Assembly: GCA_003255025.1 (NCBI GenBank)
Contig: QANY01008995.1
Span: 248,001 to 312,000 of the forward strand
Source: Datisca glomerata
Taxonomy: Eukaryota > Streptophyta > Magnoliopsida > Cucurbitales > Datiscaceae
Reading direction: 5' to 3'
Length of the DNA stretch: 64,000 nucleotides
Shown here: piece by piece, positions 44,767 to 55,810 of the stretch
Numbering within the stretch: position 1 is the first letter of the stretch
How the letters are laid out: each line of letters opens with the position of its first letter
Position numbers and translations under genes: made by a program
The notes under the pieces: generated by a model
What the model saw: the letters and a program-made list of their open reading frames with translations, nothing else
Told to the model about the DNA's origin: nothing
Databases searched by the model: none

Positions 44767-46890
44767 GAACCGCTGCAAGTATGAAACCCATCTTGCATGA
44801 ATTTTATTCAATTCCTTTTGACTATACAATTGCTTCAAAGTCTCATGATCCGAGCATAAAATGAATTCTCATTGTATTAAGTAATGTTATCAATGTCTAA
44901 GAGTTTGAACAATGGCATAAAATTCCTGATCATAAGTACTGTACCTTCTTCTCGTATCATTCAATTTCTCACTGTAAAAGGCTATTGGTCTACCTTCTTG
45001 ACTTAGAACAGTTCCAATCCATCTCCAGGGGCGTTACACTCTACTTCAAAAATTTTGTCAAAATCAAGTAGTGCCAAGACAGGTGCCGAACTCATCTTTT
45101 CTTTGATCTGTTGGAAGCTTTTTTGAATTTGTTTAGTTCATTCAAACCTTCCTTCCTTCAGACAGTCCAATGGAGCAATTATTGTACTAATTTTTTATAA
45201 AACATTGTAGAATGAAGCTAGACCATGGAAACTACGTAATTCCTCACTGTAATAGGTGTTGGCCAGTTTCTAATTGCTTCAACATTGTTGTCATCCACCT
45301 GTATCCCATTTGAACTGCTATGTAGCCTAAAACAGCAGTGAATCAGTGACAAATCGGCGCTTCTTCATGTTGGCATAAAATTGCTCCTCTCTAAATGAAT
45401 TTAAGACTTCCCTTAAGCGTTGTAGATGATACTCTATATATCATCAAAATAGACCATACCAACTTTCCAATAAAAGGCCCTTACACTTGGTTCATCAAGC
45501 GCATAAAAGTTCTAGGGGTGTTTGATAAATCGAATGGCTTTACCATCCATCCGTAAAGACCATCTTTCACCTTCAATACCGTCTTCCATTTGTCACCTTC
45601 ACGGATCTTGATTTGATGATAGCCAGTTTTTAGACCTACCTTAGAGAACACCTTAGCCCCGCCCCATGCAACATATCTAGGATGTCATCTAATCTTGGAA
45701 TCTGAAACCAATACTTTATGGTTATCATGTTTGTAGCTCTACTATCAATGCACATCCTCCATGAACTGCACTAAAACAGCACAAGGGCTCATTGAATCTC
45801 TTATAAATCCCTTCTCAAGTAGCTCTTCAACTTCTCTTTGAAGCTCTTCATGCTCTCTTGGGCTCATTCTGTAATGTGGCAAGTTCAGTAAGCTAGCTCC
45901 AAGAACTATATCTATATGGTGGTTGATGCTTCTTTTCAGAGATGATCCAGCAGGCAATTCTGTAGGAAAGACGGATGCAAACTATTGTAGCAATTCCTTA
46001 ATTTCAACATGCACAACTTGTTTATTGTCTTTTGTTTCTTTCATCATTAGCATATATGCTACTTCATTAGCTTGAAACTCATTTAGAAAGTCATGGGCAC
46101 TTAGATAGCTTTGCCCTTCCTCCATTTTAGGCTTCGGAAATTCTTATTCTTTCATTGGAGCAAGCATCACTTTCGTTCCATTCTTATAGAAGACAGACAT
46201 TCTTTTCACCATGGTGGAAAGCTTTATTATAAAATTGTCATGGTCCTCCCAATAAGTGGCAAGCCTCCATGTCTACATCAAATAGTACTTCGTTTGAATA
46301 ATTTTTCCCAATCGAAAAGGAAGCAGGGCATTGTTGTATTACCTTTATTTCACTTCCTTCTTGAACCATGAAATCCGGCAAAGCCTTAGATGTCGTTTCA
46401 CCTTGAGACTCAACGTGGACCTGAGACTAGATTCTCACATCTATCTCCTTCAATAGTCAAATTGCATAGTCTGCCATGTGATGAACATTGAGTTTTGAAG
46501 ATGTTGTTCTGCCTCCAATCTTCTTCGGATACTTTAGATGCTAACACAGTGTGTCGTACTACCAAATTTGGTAGATTCTTGTCTTCGTAGGTGATGACTT
46601 CTTCTATAAATTTAAATATCCCATCTTCATCATGGTCTTCATTGAGTGCTTTTTCGAAAGTTCTCATCCCGCCTTATTCTTCTTCAATCAGTAAGTTGTT
46701 GGCTACAATAAGAAGACTTGTAGCCCTCTTTTCCACACTTATAGCATAGAATATTTCCTCCAACAAATTGGGATGGATTATGGCTGCCGATGTAGCATTA
46801 TTTCCTTGTGCACGACTCTGAAAACTAATGGTTGGTCTTGATTTTTGCATAACGCCAGATGAACTAGCAGCTGCTACAGACTGTAGAAGA
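44767..46890 (-). pseudogene. Gypsy-M: zinc knuckle, protease, RT and RNase H region, broken
   Basis: Minus strand. A zinc knuckle at 46746-46705 reads CYKCGKEGYKSSYC; the ligand His is Tyr. A protease-region segment is open at 46667-46410 (ending SSHGRLCNLTIEGDRCENLV). RT starts at 45957-45745 (HHIDIVLGASLLNLPHYRMS, then LLEKGFIRDSMSPCAV). It continues in another frame through IPRLDDILD, then a VYFDDI catalytic block near 45455-45438 with a stop directly after. RNase H has SQEGRPIAFYSEKLNDTRR and YDQEFYA (about 44999-44925) and HARWVSYLQRF just before the CACTA-2 site. The order is that of Ty3/gypsy pol. Confidence 0.88.
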
Positions 46891-47690
46891 GTAAGACTGA
46901 CAGGCTTTGTAAGAGTATCAGAAGTTTGCTCAAATGAAGGAACAAACTTTGTAGAGATACCTCCAGACCGAACTTTCTCTCGAATGAAGTGAATATCAAC
47001 CTCGATATGCTTGGTTCTTTCATGAAGAACAGAATCTGAAGCTAAAATTAAGGTTGACTTATTGTCACAGTACAATGTGGAATGTAAACAGGGCAAGAAA
47101 CTGAATTCCCCTAGAAAAGAATGAAGCCAAAGAACCTCACACATCCCTTGAGCCATTGCCCTGTATTCTGCCTCAGCAGATGATCAAGAAACCACAGACT
47201 GCTTCTTGCTTTTTCAGGAGAGAAGATGATTACCATAAAAAGTACAAATACCATATGTAGATCTCCTATCTGCCTTTGACCCAGCATAGTCGGCATTAGT
47301 AAAGTAAGACACATCAAATGTTTTTTTGAATGAATAGAAAAGACCAAGGCCCGAACAAGACTTCAAGTATCTCAAAATGTGGTAAACTGCATCCAAATGT
47401 GAAGTACGGGGAGCATGCATAAACTGGCTCACAAGGCTAACAGAAAAAGTCAGATCGGGACGTGTGTTAGTCAGATAAATAAGTCTTCCAACCAATCTCT
47501 GATACATACTCGGATTTGCTAATAGTTCACTAGATTCAGCTGAAAGTTTGACATTCGAATCCATAAGTGTAGATGCAGGTCTACATCCCAACATCCCAGT
47601 ATCACCAAGCAGGTCAAGAACATACTTCCGCTGCGAGAGAGAGATACCTATCTCGGAACGAGCAACCTCAATACCCAAAAGATACTTTAT
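46890..47690 (-). pseudogene. copia-3 RNase H and RT C-terminus
   Basis: Open in two overlapping frames. The first, from 47678, reads GIEVARSEIGISLSQRKYVL, GRLIYLTNTRPDLTFSVSL, MHAPRTSHLDAVYHILRYLK and NADYAGSKADRRST (first RNase H aspartates). The second, from 47156, reads MAQGMCEVLWLHSFL, YCDNKSTLILASDSVLHERT and HIEVDIHFIREKVRSG, then SFEQTSDTLTKPVSLTLL. Downstream of that the frame runs on into gypsy-M gag, giving a chimeric open stretch to 46674 (SSSGVMQKSRPTISFQS). A TGA-type stop replaces Arg in the S.RSSAEAEYR block near 47186. One stop after DIKDLGG separates it from RT. Confidence 0.9.
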
Positions 47691-48370
47691 CCCCCCAAGT
47701 CTTTGATATCAAAGGCTGAACTAAGATCTTTCTTAACCTTAGTAATGTTGATACTGTCATCACTAGTCAAGACGATATCATCCACATACACAGAGAGGAT
47801 GACACATTGCCCTAATGAATTCCGTCTGATAAAACATGTATGATCAGAGTGACATCTAAGAAATCCCAACTCAAGCACCAATTCACTAAACTGAGCAAAC
47901 CAAGCCCGCGGAGACTGTTTCAACCCATACAAGGATTTTCGCAGACGGCATACTTTCCCTGAATACTCCCCATCAGCCCGAAAACCCAGAGGCGGATCCA
48001 TATAAATAATCTCATCCAAATCACCATTCAAGAAGGCGTTCTTAACATCCATCTGATGCAAGGGCCAGGAGTGAGAAGCAGCCAAAGAGATAATAAGACG
48101 AACAGTAGTGAGTTTTGCAATAGGAGCAAAGGTTGCATTGAAATCTTTGCCGGGAATCTGAGTAAAACCTTTGGCGACTAGACGTGTCTTGTACCGATTA
48201 ACAGTTCAATCCGCATTATATTTAAGATTGAATACCCAATGATATCCAACCATTTTCTTCCCCTGAGGCAAAGCAACCAAGTTCCAAGTATCATCTTGCA
48301 AGGCTTTCAACTCATCTTGCATAGCGGCCACCCACCGTGGGTCTGGTGTTGCTTCCCCAACAGATCACGG
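47687..48370 (-). pseudogene. copia-3 reverse transcriptase (RVT_2)
   Basis: From about 48365: WVAAMQDELKALQDDTWNLVALP, WVFNLKYNAD then a stop (TGA near 48207), TRLVAKGFTQIPGKDFNATF, LTTVRLIISLAASHSWPL, QMDVKNAFLNGDLDEIIYM, SLYGLKQSPRAWFAQF and YVDD at 47788-47777. All expected RVT_2 motifs are unaltered. The remaining faults are a stop at PSVG..PD near 48363 and the one near 48207. Confidence 0.92.
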
Positions 48371-49529
48371 AATCGTAGTAAAATCAACGTGACTGACAAA
48401 TCCCTGAAAGGAACTAGATAGAGCACTATACGAAATATAATTCTCAATAGGGTGGTCAGTAGAACATGATAAAGTGAGGCGATTAGGGGGGCGACGGTCC
48501 CGCAAAAGATATCGTCGAGAGGGGGGAGGATCAATACATTCGTTCGTAGAGGAGTTCATCACAGGGAGATGAGAATGATGACTATACACCTTGGTAGGAG
48601 GACCTGCAATGGGAGGCAAAGAAGTAGGAGAAGCAAAGGGAGCATCTATATTAGGGGGGTCAAGAATAGAGATAGGACGAGGAAGATCCTCAACAGATGG
48701 GACCCCAATCCTAACACCAATGGAACCAGAAAAGAATGGGGTATTCTCCCAAAAAGTAACATCCAAAGAAGAAATAAATCGTCTAGATGAGGGATCGTAA
48801 TATCGATTCCCTTTGGATTGAGATGAGTATCCCATAAACGCGCAACAGATAGATCTATCGTCCAACTTTGTTCGAGTAAGACACTTGTTTTGAAAAAGCA
48901 AACACAACCAAAGACACGATGAATAATAGGGAAAAGGGGTTTTTCGGGATGAAGAAGACCTAAAGGAGTTTTCCCGCTCAAGATTCTACGAGGAACTCTA
49001 TTAATCAAATATGTTGCAGTGAGAACAGACATGTCCCAAAAAAATTGAGGAACCGACATTCCCTTCAAAAGGTAACGGGAAATGCCCATAAGATGGTGAT
49101 TCATACGCTCAGCTATGCCATTTTGTTCAAGAGTATATGGACATGTAAGCTGCTGAAAAATCCCAAGACTAGAAAGATGAGAGACAAGATCACTTGAAAT
49201 ATACTCCCCCCATTATCAGAATGAATGGATTGATTAACAGTTTGATACTGGATTTTGATCATAGTAAGAAATTGTTTAAGCACATGTGAGACATAAGATT
49301 TTTTCCTAAGAAAATAAACCCATGTAAATCTAGAAAAGTCATCAATAAATATGACATAATATCGGTGTCTAGACATGGCAGTAACAGGAGATGGACCCCA
49401 AACATCAGAATGAATTAAATAAAACGCCACAACAAATCTAGTCATGCGAGAAATATAAGGCTTACGACAATGTTTCGAAAGCTCACAAATTTCACATTTA
49501 AACTGAAAGTGTTTACATGCATTAATCAA
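48365..49529 (-). pseudogene. copia-3 integrase, three overlapping frames
   Basis: 49529-49113 carries CEICELSKHCRKPY (zinc region), IHSDVWGPSPVTAMSRHRYY (first Asp), VIFIDDFSRFTWVYFL and SIHSDNGG (second Asp). A one-base shift then leads, in frame 49104-48646, to MNHHLMGISRYLLKGMSVPQ and ATYLINRVPRRILSGKTP. A second shift leads into 48907-48365 with DDRSICCAFMGYSSQSKG, RFISSLDVTFWENTPF and the polymorphic linker before RT. Two frameshifts near 49190 and 48890 are the only serious faults. Confidence 0.92.
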
Positions 49530-49553
49530 CGAAGAAAATAATGAACAAAGATA

Positions 49554-51123
49554 TTAAAAATTGACATGTCCCAAAAGAGCATGCCATAAATGTAAGTCTC
49601 TAAAAGAAAAGGAAACAGGAAAATCAAAAATAATAGAAGAGGCGACTCGAATAATAGGATCTGGTGGTGGAAGGGGAGGTGGATCGCCAAAGTAGTATAG
49701 TCCATCCCGCTCATACCCCCTGCCAAAAATCCTCTTCGTACGACGATCCTGCAAAAAACAACGATCAGCAAAAAAAATAACAGTACAATCTAGAGCTTTG
49801 GCTAGGCGACTAACAGATAAAAGGTTCATAGTAAATTTAGGCAAATGAAAAACAGAGGTAAGAGTAATTTCAGGAGACAATTGTACAGTCCCTCTACCGC
49901 TCACAACAGTCCGAGAACCATCAGCTAATTGTGTCGAACCTTTAACAGGTTCCAATGGTGTAGAAAAAACTGATAACTCACCAGTCATATGATCATTTTC
50001 CCCCGAATCTAAAATCCATGTAGGTGACTCAGTACGAATATGAAGTGCAGTAGGAGTACCTGAGGCAGTGGAGGTAGGAGGATCAGAGACATGAGAAATA
50101 GTAATAGTAGGAGTCTGCTGAGACATAAGACGAGACACCTGAGCCTGTAAAGCTGCTACTTGAGAGAGGACAGATGACTTGGCCAAATTATTGGTGGCTA
50201 CAGAAGTATTAGCTACCGTTGCCGGTTTAATGGGTATATTAATCTTCTTCTGGAATTGAGCGCGCAACTCGGGATGAAGTTTCCAACAATTATCCTTGAT
50301 ATGACCATTGTTCCCACAATGATGACAAAATTTCCTCCTAGCTGAAGGATGAGAACTAGATAAACCACGAGCACTAAGGGCCATTTGATCATTATTACTA
50401 GCAGTGGCAGTGATGGGAGTCGGGACCAAGATATGACGTCGACGCTCATCTCCATCAATCATGGCAAAAGTCTCAAGCAAGGATGGTACAAGAGAGGAAT
50501 TAAGGAATTGGGTACGAAGTGACTCAAATTCAGGCTTAAGCCTCATCAGAAATGCATATGTGTGATGACAATCTAGCCTCTTGACTGCTACATGAGCCAT
50601 TGTCCCAAAGTCACTAATTGGTTCATATTGAGCCATCTCATCCCACCGTACACGTAAATATCCAAAAAATTGAGCAACATTCAATCCAAATTTCTCCTGA
50701 TTGGCACTAGCAATCTCCTGATACAACTCAAAATATCGAGCATTATTCCCTTGAATGGGCATACATGACAGTCAAAGCATTCCACAAATCGACAACCGTC
50801 TCATTATATATAAATATATTATAGACCGAAGACTCTATAGATCCAAACATTCATCCCAATATCAAACAGTTATCAACATCTCACTGGGCTTCCTTTGCAT
50901 CGTCATCTTTAGAGCGAGGAACACGTCCTTAAAGCCAAAGACTCTTTCCCCGTCCACCAAGAAATAACTTCAAAGATCGAGACCAAGCAGTAAAATTTCG
51001 TCCATTTAAAAGAACACTAGTAACTCTTCCACCGGACATGGGATAAGCCAAATCAGGCTTAGCAACAGCCGTAACAGTAGTATTTGAAGATTCAGACATC
51101 ACGAATCCAAGAAAGTAATACAA
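49554..51123 (-). pseudogene. copia-3 gag, protease and GAG-pre-integrase
   Basis: Gag starts at about 51099 (MSESSNTTVTAVAKPD), with RVTSVLLNGRNFTAWSRSLK, a stop near 50935, then the 402-codon frame 50762-49554. That frame has YLRVRWDEMAQYEPI, FLMRLKPEFESLRTQFL, and an intact zinc knuckle CHHCGNNGHIKDNC (50334-50293 region). Its protease site is WILDSGENDHMT (DSG intact; AS changed to EN), and it ends LHLWHALLGHVNF (GAG-pre-integrase His). This is the longest retroelement frame in the window. Confidence 0.93.
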
Positions 51124-51443
51124 ATTACCAAGAAAATCCGATGGAGAGATGAAGAAAGATTGAACGTGATCGTCTATATCATGAAAAAGTCACCAAACGA
51201 GTGACCAAACTATGGTCTAAGCCACAACAATCCAAAATACAGAAAATCCTAGGCCTGTTCAGCACACAGCCTAGGAAAACCCAACCACTTTGAAAAAACA
51301 AAGCTAGAAACAGTAAAAAAGGAACTCCGGCAGAGCTCCGACGGCCGGAGGAGGCTGCGCCGGTGGCAGGCGACTGGGCGGCGGCTGGCGCGAGTGGCGG
51401 TGGTCGGCGCTATCTGGTGGTTGTGGTAGTGATGGGTGGCAAA

Positions 51444-51466
51444 TTAGGGTTAGGGTTAGGGTTAGG
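51444..51466 (+). repeat. (TTAGGG)n run in the copia-3 leader
   Basis: Nearly four TTAGGG units (AACCCTA-like on the minus strand, which is the leader sense) sit between the primer site and a GC-rich leader (51328-51440). The plant telomere unit is TTTAGGG, so this is a short microsatellite or telo-box-like leader rather than a telomere. Confidence 0.7.
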
Positions 51467-51477
51467 CTTTGATACCA
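51466..51477 (-). other. Primer binding site (copia-3)
   Basis: TGGTATCAAAGC on the minus strand, a one-base variant of the Met-tRNA copia primer site. Next to it on the plus strand is a TTAGGG-type run. Confidence 0.85.
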
Positions 51478-51479
51478 AC

Positions 51480-51619
51480 TAGAAAGCTAAAAGAGTTATA
51501 TTGATCAATAAAATTTAAATAGTACATGAAGTATTTATATACATGGATAAGAAAGTTAAAAATACAAAAATATAATTAAATATTAAAAAAGTAGTAAAGA
51601 TAAACAATATTATCCAACA
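51480..51619 (-). repeat. copia-3 5' LTR (short)
   Basis: On the minus strand, TGTTGGATAATATTG through a TATATAAATACTTCATG TATA-like stretch (about 51541-51525) to AGCTTTCTA. About 140 bp. The boundary comes from TGTTGG on one side and the primer site on the other. No second copy exists in the window. Confidence 0.75.
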
Positions 51620-52415
51620 CTATCAACCTCCACGTGAGTAGCTCTCTTGTCCATGTAAGGAGTACAACTACATGATTGATTCTGTTTGACTTCAACCTTC
51701 ACAGCTAATTGGACAATAGTGGATAAAATCGAAAAAGGCTACAACTCCACCAAATTCCTGATTTTTTACCTCCAATCAATCAAGTATCGTTGAATGACCT
51801 ACAATTTAGTTTTAGCCAATTGCACTCTAGTCCTCATCCTATGGAACTCGTTTATATACTGCCAAACAGAGCACGGGCCTTGTTGAAGTGTTTGATACTG
51901 TTGATAGGACTCCTTCATAGTCTAGTGGCAGAAATTGACTTCGTATTAGCCGCTGCATCTTCAGCCAATTCTGGATTCTTTCCTTCTGTAACTGAATTCT
52001 TATCATTTGCAATTTCCGCCACCATGAGGAAGCATAGCCCTTCAATTTCATTGCGACCAACTTGACTTTCCTATTTTCCGGCATGTCAACATATTAAAAA
52101 ATTCTTTCAACTTCATTTTGCCAATCCAATAATACTTCTTTCGATTAATTATTGGTGGCCTTCAAAGAGGAAAAGCTCCAACTTCTTTCTAATGAGTCTT
52201 CTCGAGGTTGCTGAAATCTATCAACAGGTTGGTTTCTCCAATTTTTAGCTGATAAGTATTTATCAGTGGCCCTTGGTGTCCCCTAACGGTTTAGATACGA
52301 GGACCGAAAAGTCCAAATTGATCTAATCTTGTGCAAAGATGGTTAATTTGTTGCTGAAAATTAACTATGTCCTCTCTATTGGATGAATCTTCATTACCTC
52401 CATGTTCAGCCATAG
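51620..52415 (-). pseudogene. Gypsy-M gag, N-terminal part, broken
   Basis: Minus strand. The first ATG after the primer site is about 52413 (MAEHGGNEDSSNREDIVNF). A frame at 52084-51839 has PENRKVKLVAMKLKGYASSW, then ERIQNWLKMQRLIRSQFLPLDY, the Retrotrans_gag pattern of plant chromovirus-like gypsy elements. The piece ends at 51620 where the copia-3 LTR begins, and gag sequence resumes past copia-3 at about 46890. Confidence 0.85.
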
Positions 52416-52445
52416 ATCCGCAACAACCACAGATCTAGATGAGAG

Positions 52446-52457
52446 GCTTTGATACCA
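52446..52457 (-). other. Primer binding site (gypsy-M)
   Basis: TGGTATCAAAGC on the minus strand, between the presumed LTR end (TTTACATCA) and gag. Confidence 0.7.
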
Positions 52458-52460
52458 CTT

Positions 52461-52840
52461 GATGTAAAGGGAGTGTGGTACAGTCCACAATCTGTTGTTA
52501 AATAGAGTTTGTAGTACTCCAAGCATCGTTGGAGCCTAAGATATCTTTATGGGAAATCTGGGAAAAGTCTTGAGTTGCTGTAGAACTGACAATTTTCTAA
52601 AATTCTATTACTATTCTGTTGAAAAATCTGGGAAAAGCCTTAGTGGTTTTATATTTAGTTGTTTGATATCAGTTAAGTTTGAGGGAGGTCTGTCTTTTTT
52701 TTTAATTCAAAGAGTGTTTGTATATTTTTAATCAACTTAGAGGTGTACTATATATATATACACGTTCCTACATTGATCAAATGAATGAAGATTGTAACCA
52801 ATAGGCTCTCATTAAACTCACAAGCCACACTAAATTATGT
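52461..52840 (-). repeat. Probable gypsy-M 5' LTR
   Basis: Position upstream of the primer site and a minus-strand TATATATATA stretch (52760-52748) suggest the LTR promoter. The duplicated phrase GGGAAA(A)TCTGGGAAAAG(T/C)CTT occurs at 52551-52572 and 52623-52640. The outer boundary is uncertain because no second LTR is available. Confidence 0.4.
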
Positions 52841-53829
52841 TCATCACTAAATAACAAGAAATCACGAAAGACACTAAATCTTGCATATATATATATTAAA
52901 AGTTGGGTATGTATGTCTAAAATTATAAGTTGAGTACGCATGTCTCAAATTATGTCAAGTGTTAATTTTCTTTCCTTCTCCATCCTTCAAGTATCACAGT
53001 CTTTTACCATTAAAGCTACTAATAAATGCATTTAAAAAAAACAAATTGGAGATCTAATTGTATACAACGCATATTAATTAATTAATTATTGTAAATTTGT
53101 CATATAGTTAATATGAATGAAAATAAAAAATATTTGAGACTCTTTGAAAAACTAATAATGACATGTGGCATAAAAAGACACTCTCATACTCAACAACATA
53201 TATATATATATATATATAGTCGTAATCGAATTAATATTTTAAGAACACATTTAAGCTTAAAAGTTATTAAATATGCATAATATCATATCAAATACATTTA
53301 AATGATAAATACAACTAATATCTGATGACTTTTTATATATATATATCAACTTACGGCTAACCAATACGCATCTCTTAAGTGAGGGGGTTAACCACTATAA
53401 ACACAGTTAATTCAAAGAACAAAATAACTCATAACTAGTACGTCTGTCAATGTTTTACTTGGGCCAATAGTGCTAACGCAATCTCTGCTCAATGGATCTT
53501 ACCAATACGTGACTTGTTGAACGTCCCACTAATTATTCATTGATTGTTCCTTGAATTTACTGTATTTTACAGTGATTGCTTCCTTAACCTTAATAGTTAC
53601 ATATTGAGTGCCTTTGAGTTAGTATGGATCAAGAATACTAAAGATTATAGTAAAGGTTATATTAGTTTAAATTATAACATACATGGTCTCATGAACAATT
53701 ACTGTTTAAATTAAAAGGGAAGAACCTACTGGTGAGGGAGCTTTACAGAGCTCCTGATATACCTTCAACTTTAAATTCTTCAAGATTTATATGTGCAGTA
53801 GAAAGTGCAGTAGTAAGATGAAGTGTACT
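52841..53829. other. AT-rich spacer with (TA)n microsatellite
   Basis: No gene recognised. An (AT)10 run lies at 53198-53218 and shorter ones at 52888-52899 and 53333-53347. Confidence 0.5.
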
Positions 53830-53873
53830 CGAAAGAGAGTTTAGAGAGAGATAGTAGAGAAAAGGGATAGCAT

Positions 53874-54131
53874 TTTATTTCTCAACACACGAGAGCCTAA
53901 TACAAAACTAAAGACTTGTCCCTTAACAAAGGGTGAGGTTCCCTTTTATACTAAAAAAAAGTTAAAAGTACAAGTAACAAATGATAAAGTGGCGTGTCCT
54001 GGATGGGCTGGAGTCGTGCATCCTTATTTCCGTTGTTGTGCTGAGTGGGAATCTACTTTCAAGAAAAGTAGATTTGTCTTCTTCTGTAAGTGCAAGACAC
54101 TGTGGCTACATTGTAAAAGTAGATTTGTCTT
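53874..54131 (-). promoter_or_regulatory. 35S-like promoter and poly(A) arrangement in the relic
   Basis: Minus strand. Two copies of AAGACAAATCTACTTTT (54131-54115 and 54080-54064), 51 bp apart within a longer tandem repeat, stand upstream of TATAAAAGG (53950-53942). An AATAAA signal (53879-53874) lies about 70 nt beyond, then a CT-rich stretch. A close TATA-to-AATAAA spacing in a terminally redundant transcript is usual in pararetroviruses. Activity is untested. Confidence 0.45.
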
Positions 54132-54246
54132 TTTTCTGTTAGTGGCGCTACTGTTGCTTGACGCTGCTGAAGTAGAAGACAAAATTAGGCCTTTGCTTTA
54201 CCCTTCTTGTCGATTTGAGCAATCCAGGTACTTCTATTAGGTAATC

Positions 54247-55810
54247 ATAGTACAAACTGGCTCTATGGAGATCAAACACTCCCTCCATGATTCTGTTAGG
54301 CCTAATTTTGTCTTTATCGATCTGGTCTGAGATGATAGTGGTCAGAGAATCCTAGAAATCAGAAATAGTGGGATCTTGTATTTCACCTGGCAAGATGCTG
54401 AAAGTATTTTCCTCAATGCCAGAATCATGTTGTTGACTATTTGGTTGACTAGAAGAGGTTTTCGTAGAGGTATCCTCAGGAACAAAAACATGGAAAATTG
54501 GTCTTTAACAATTTCCATGGTTTTGATCAATAATTCTTTTTCAATACGATTAGGAAATTTTTGTTTAATAATGGTTTGGGTATTTAAAAATGGATTTCTT
54601 GTTTGATGTTGGAAGAGCTTTAGGGATGGCTTCAGAGAAGGCCTGAGAATGTGCTTTGATGGTTTTGATAAGTTATGTTAGGTGGGGGTTCATCTCTTTA
54701 TCCCGCCATTTGGTGAAAAAGATTCATTTCAGTTGGGAGATACCATTCTGATAATCACATTTTAAATCCCATTTCTAGATCTAGAGGGTATTAAATCGGA
54801 CAATAAAATGGTGATTCCAAATTATCCCACCAGACTAAGAACCAATTTGGAAGTCTAGTGCTAAGGATTTCGGGACAAACACGAATAAATCATGTATGGT
54901 TATGAGTAGGGTTTTGATAGTAAAAGGTGTAGGTAAAGGAATCAATATAATCTCAATAACTGTATTTTACCTCTTTTGATTTATATCAAGAGTTTTGGTT
55001 GTGTGGGAATGAAGACCTCATTGATTAATGGACATGATATTTTTTATGACAACCTTATTGAAAGTGATGGGGCTGATATTTCTGTTAGAATCATGGAAAG
55101 TGTGTTTGATCTCCATGGAGCCAATTTGAACTATGATTGCCTCAGAAGTATCTGGATTGCTCAAATCGAGTTGGATACTGTTGGGTTGAAAGATATCCAA
55201 CTCGATTTGAGTAATCCAGATACTTTTATGACGCAATCATAGTACAAACTGGCTCTATAAAAATCAAACACACCCTCCGTGATTCTGTTAGGTCGAATCT
55301 TGTCTTTATCGATCTGGTCTGAGACGATAGTGGTCAGAGAATCCCAGAAATCAGAAATAGTGGGATCTTGTATTTAGAGATCAAATTCTTCTAAGTCTTA
55401 ACTTTCACCAGCCAAGATGTTGAAAGTATTTTCCTCAATGCCAAAATCATGATGTTGACTATTTGGTTGACTGGAAGAGGTTTTCATAGAGGTATCATCA
55501 AGAACAAAAACATGGGAAAATTGATCTTTAACAAAATCAATGGTTTTGATCAATAATTCTGTTTTAGTAAGATTGGGAAATTTTTGTTTAATAATGGTTT
55601 GTGCATTTAAAATGGGATTTCATGTTGGTGCTGGAAGAGCTTTAGGGATGGCTTCAAAGAAGGCCTGGAAATGTGCTTTGATGGTTTTGATAAGTTCTAT
55701 TAGGTGGGGGTTCATCCCTTATCCCACCATTTGATGAAAAGGATTCGTTTCAGTTGGAGGATACCATTCTAATAATCACATTTTAAATCTCATTTCCAGA
55801 TCCAGGGGAT
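54247..55810. repeat. Direct duplication of about 0.55-0.6 kb within the relic
   Basis: 54247-54800 and 55237-55810 align throughout: both begin CATAGTACAAACTGGCTCTA and both contain GATACCATTCT.ATAATCACA near the end. By eye they are close to 90% identical; the right copy has about 30 extra bp near 55375-55405. The spacing grows from 990 to about 1019 bp. Confidence 0.85.
55084..55290. repeat. Imperfect palindrome with arms of about 95 bp
   Basis: 55084-55177 is an inverted copy of 55194-55290 (for example GAGTTGGATA against TATCCAACTC; TATCTGGATTGCTCAAATCG against CGATTTGAGTAATCCAGATA), with a loop of about 16 bases. Arms are about 80% matched by eye. Transcription from either strand would give a long hairpin. 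Confidence 0.85.

Larger units (their letters stand above)
46890..51619 (-). mobile_element. copia-3: Ty1/copia element, nearly open gag-pol, 3' LTR missing
   Basis: Minus strand. The 5' LTR of about 140 bp (51619-51480) starts TGTTGGATAATATTG, followed by primer site TGGTATCAAAGC (51477-51466). Gag-pol then reads in copia order down to RNase H, which breaks off at about 46890 in TLLQ and joins gypsy-M gag sequence. There is no purine tract or 3' LTR. The short LTR and SQFMHAPRTSHLDAVY-type RNase H region suggest the Ale/Retrofit lineage (inference). Lesions are few compared with copia-1, so it is relatively young. Confidence 0.9.
35190..52840 (-). mobile_element. Gypsy-M: Ty3/gypsy element split by CACTA-2 and copia-3
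   Basis: Three pieces on the minus strand form one element: gag (52415-51620), then zinc knuckle, protease, RT and RNase H (46890-44767), then RNase H end/integrase start (35341-35190). Copia-3 separates the first two pieces and CACTA-2 the last two. A Met-type primer site (52457-52446) and a probable 5' LTR (52461 to about 52840) lie upstream. Integrase and the 3' LTR are lost. Many stops show that it is old. Its two guests must both be younger. Confidence 0.85.

Noticed and set aside
51444..51466. Interstitial telomere
   Set aside because: Unit is TTAGGG rather than plant TTTAGGG, fewer than four copies, and it lies in a retrotransposon leader.
53392..53410. CACTATAAACACAG as the left end of CACTA-4
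   Set aside because: Only the first few bases match the 59250 end and the flanking trinucleotides (AAC and TAC) differ; chance match in AT-rich DNA.
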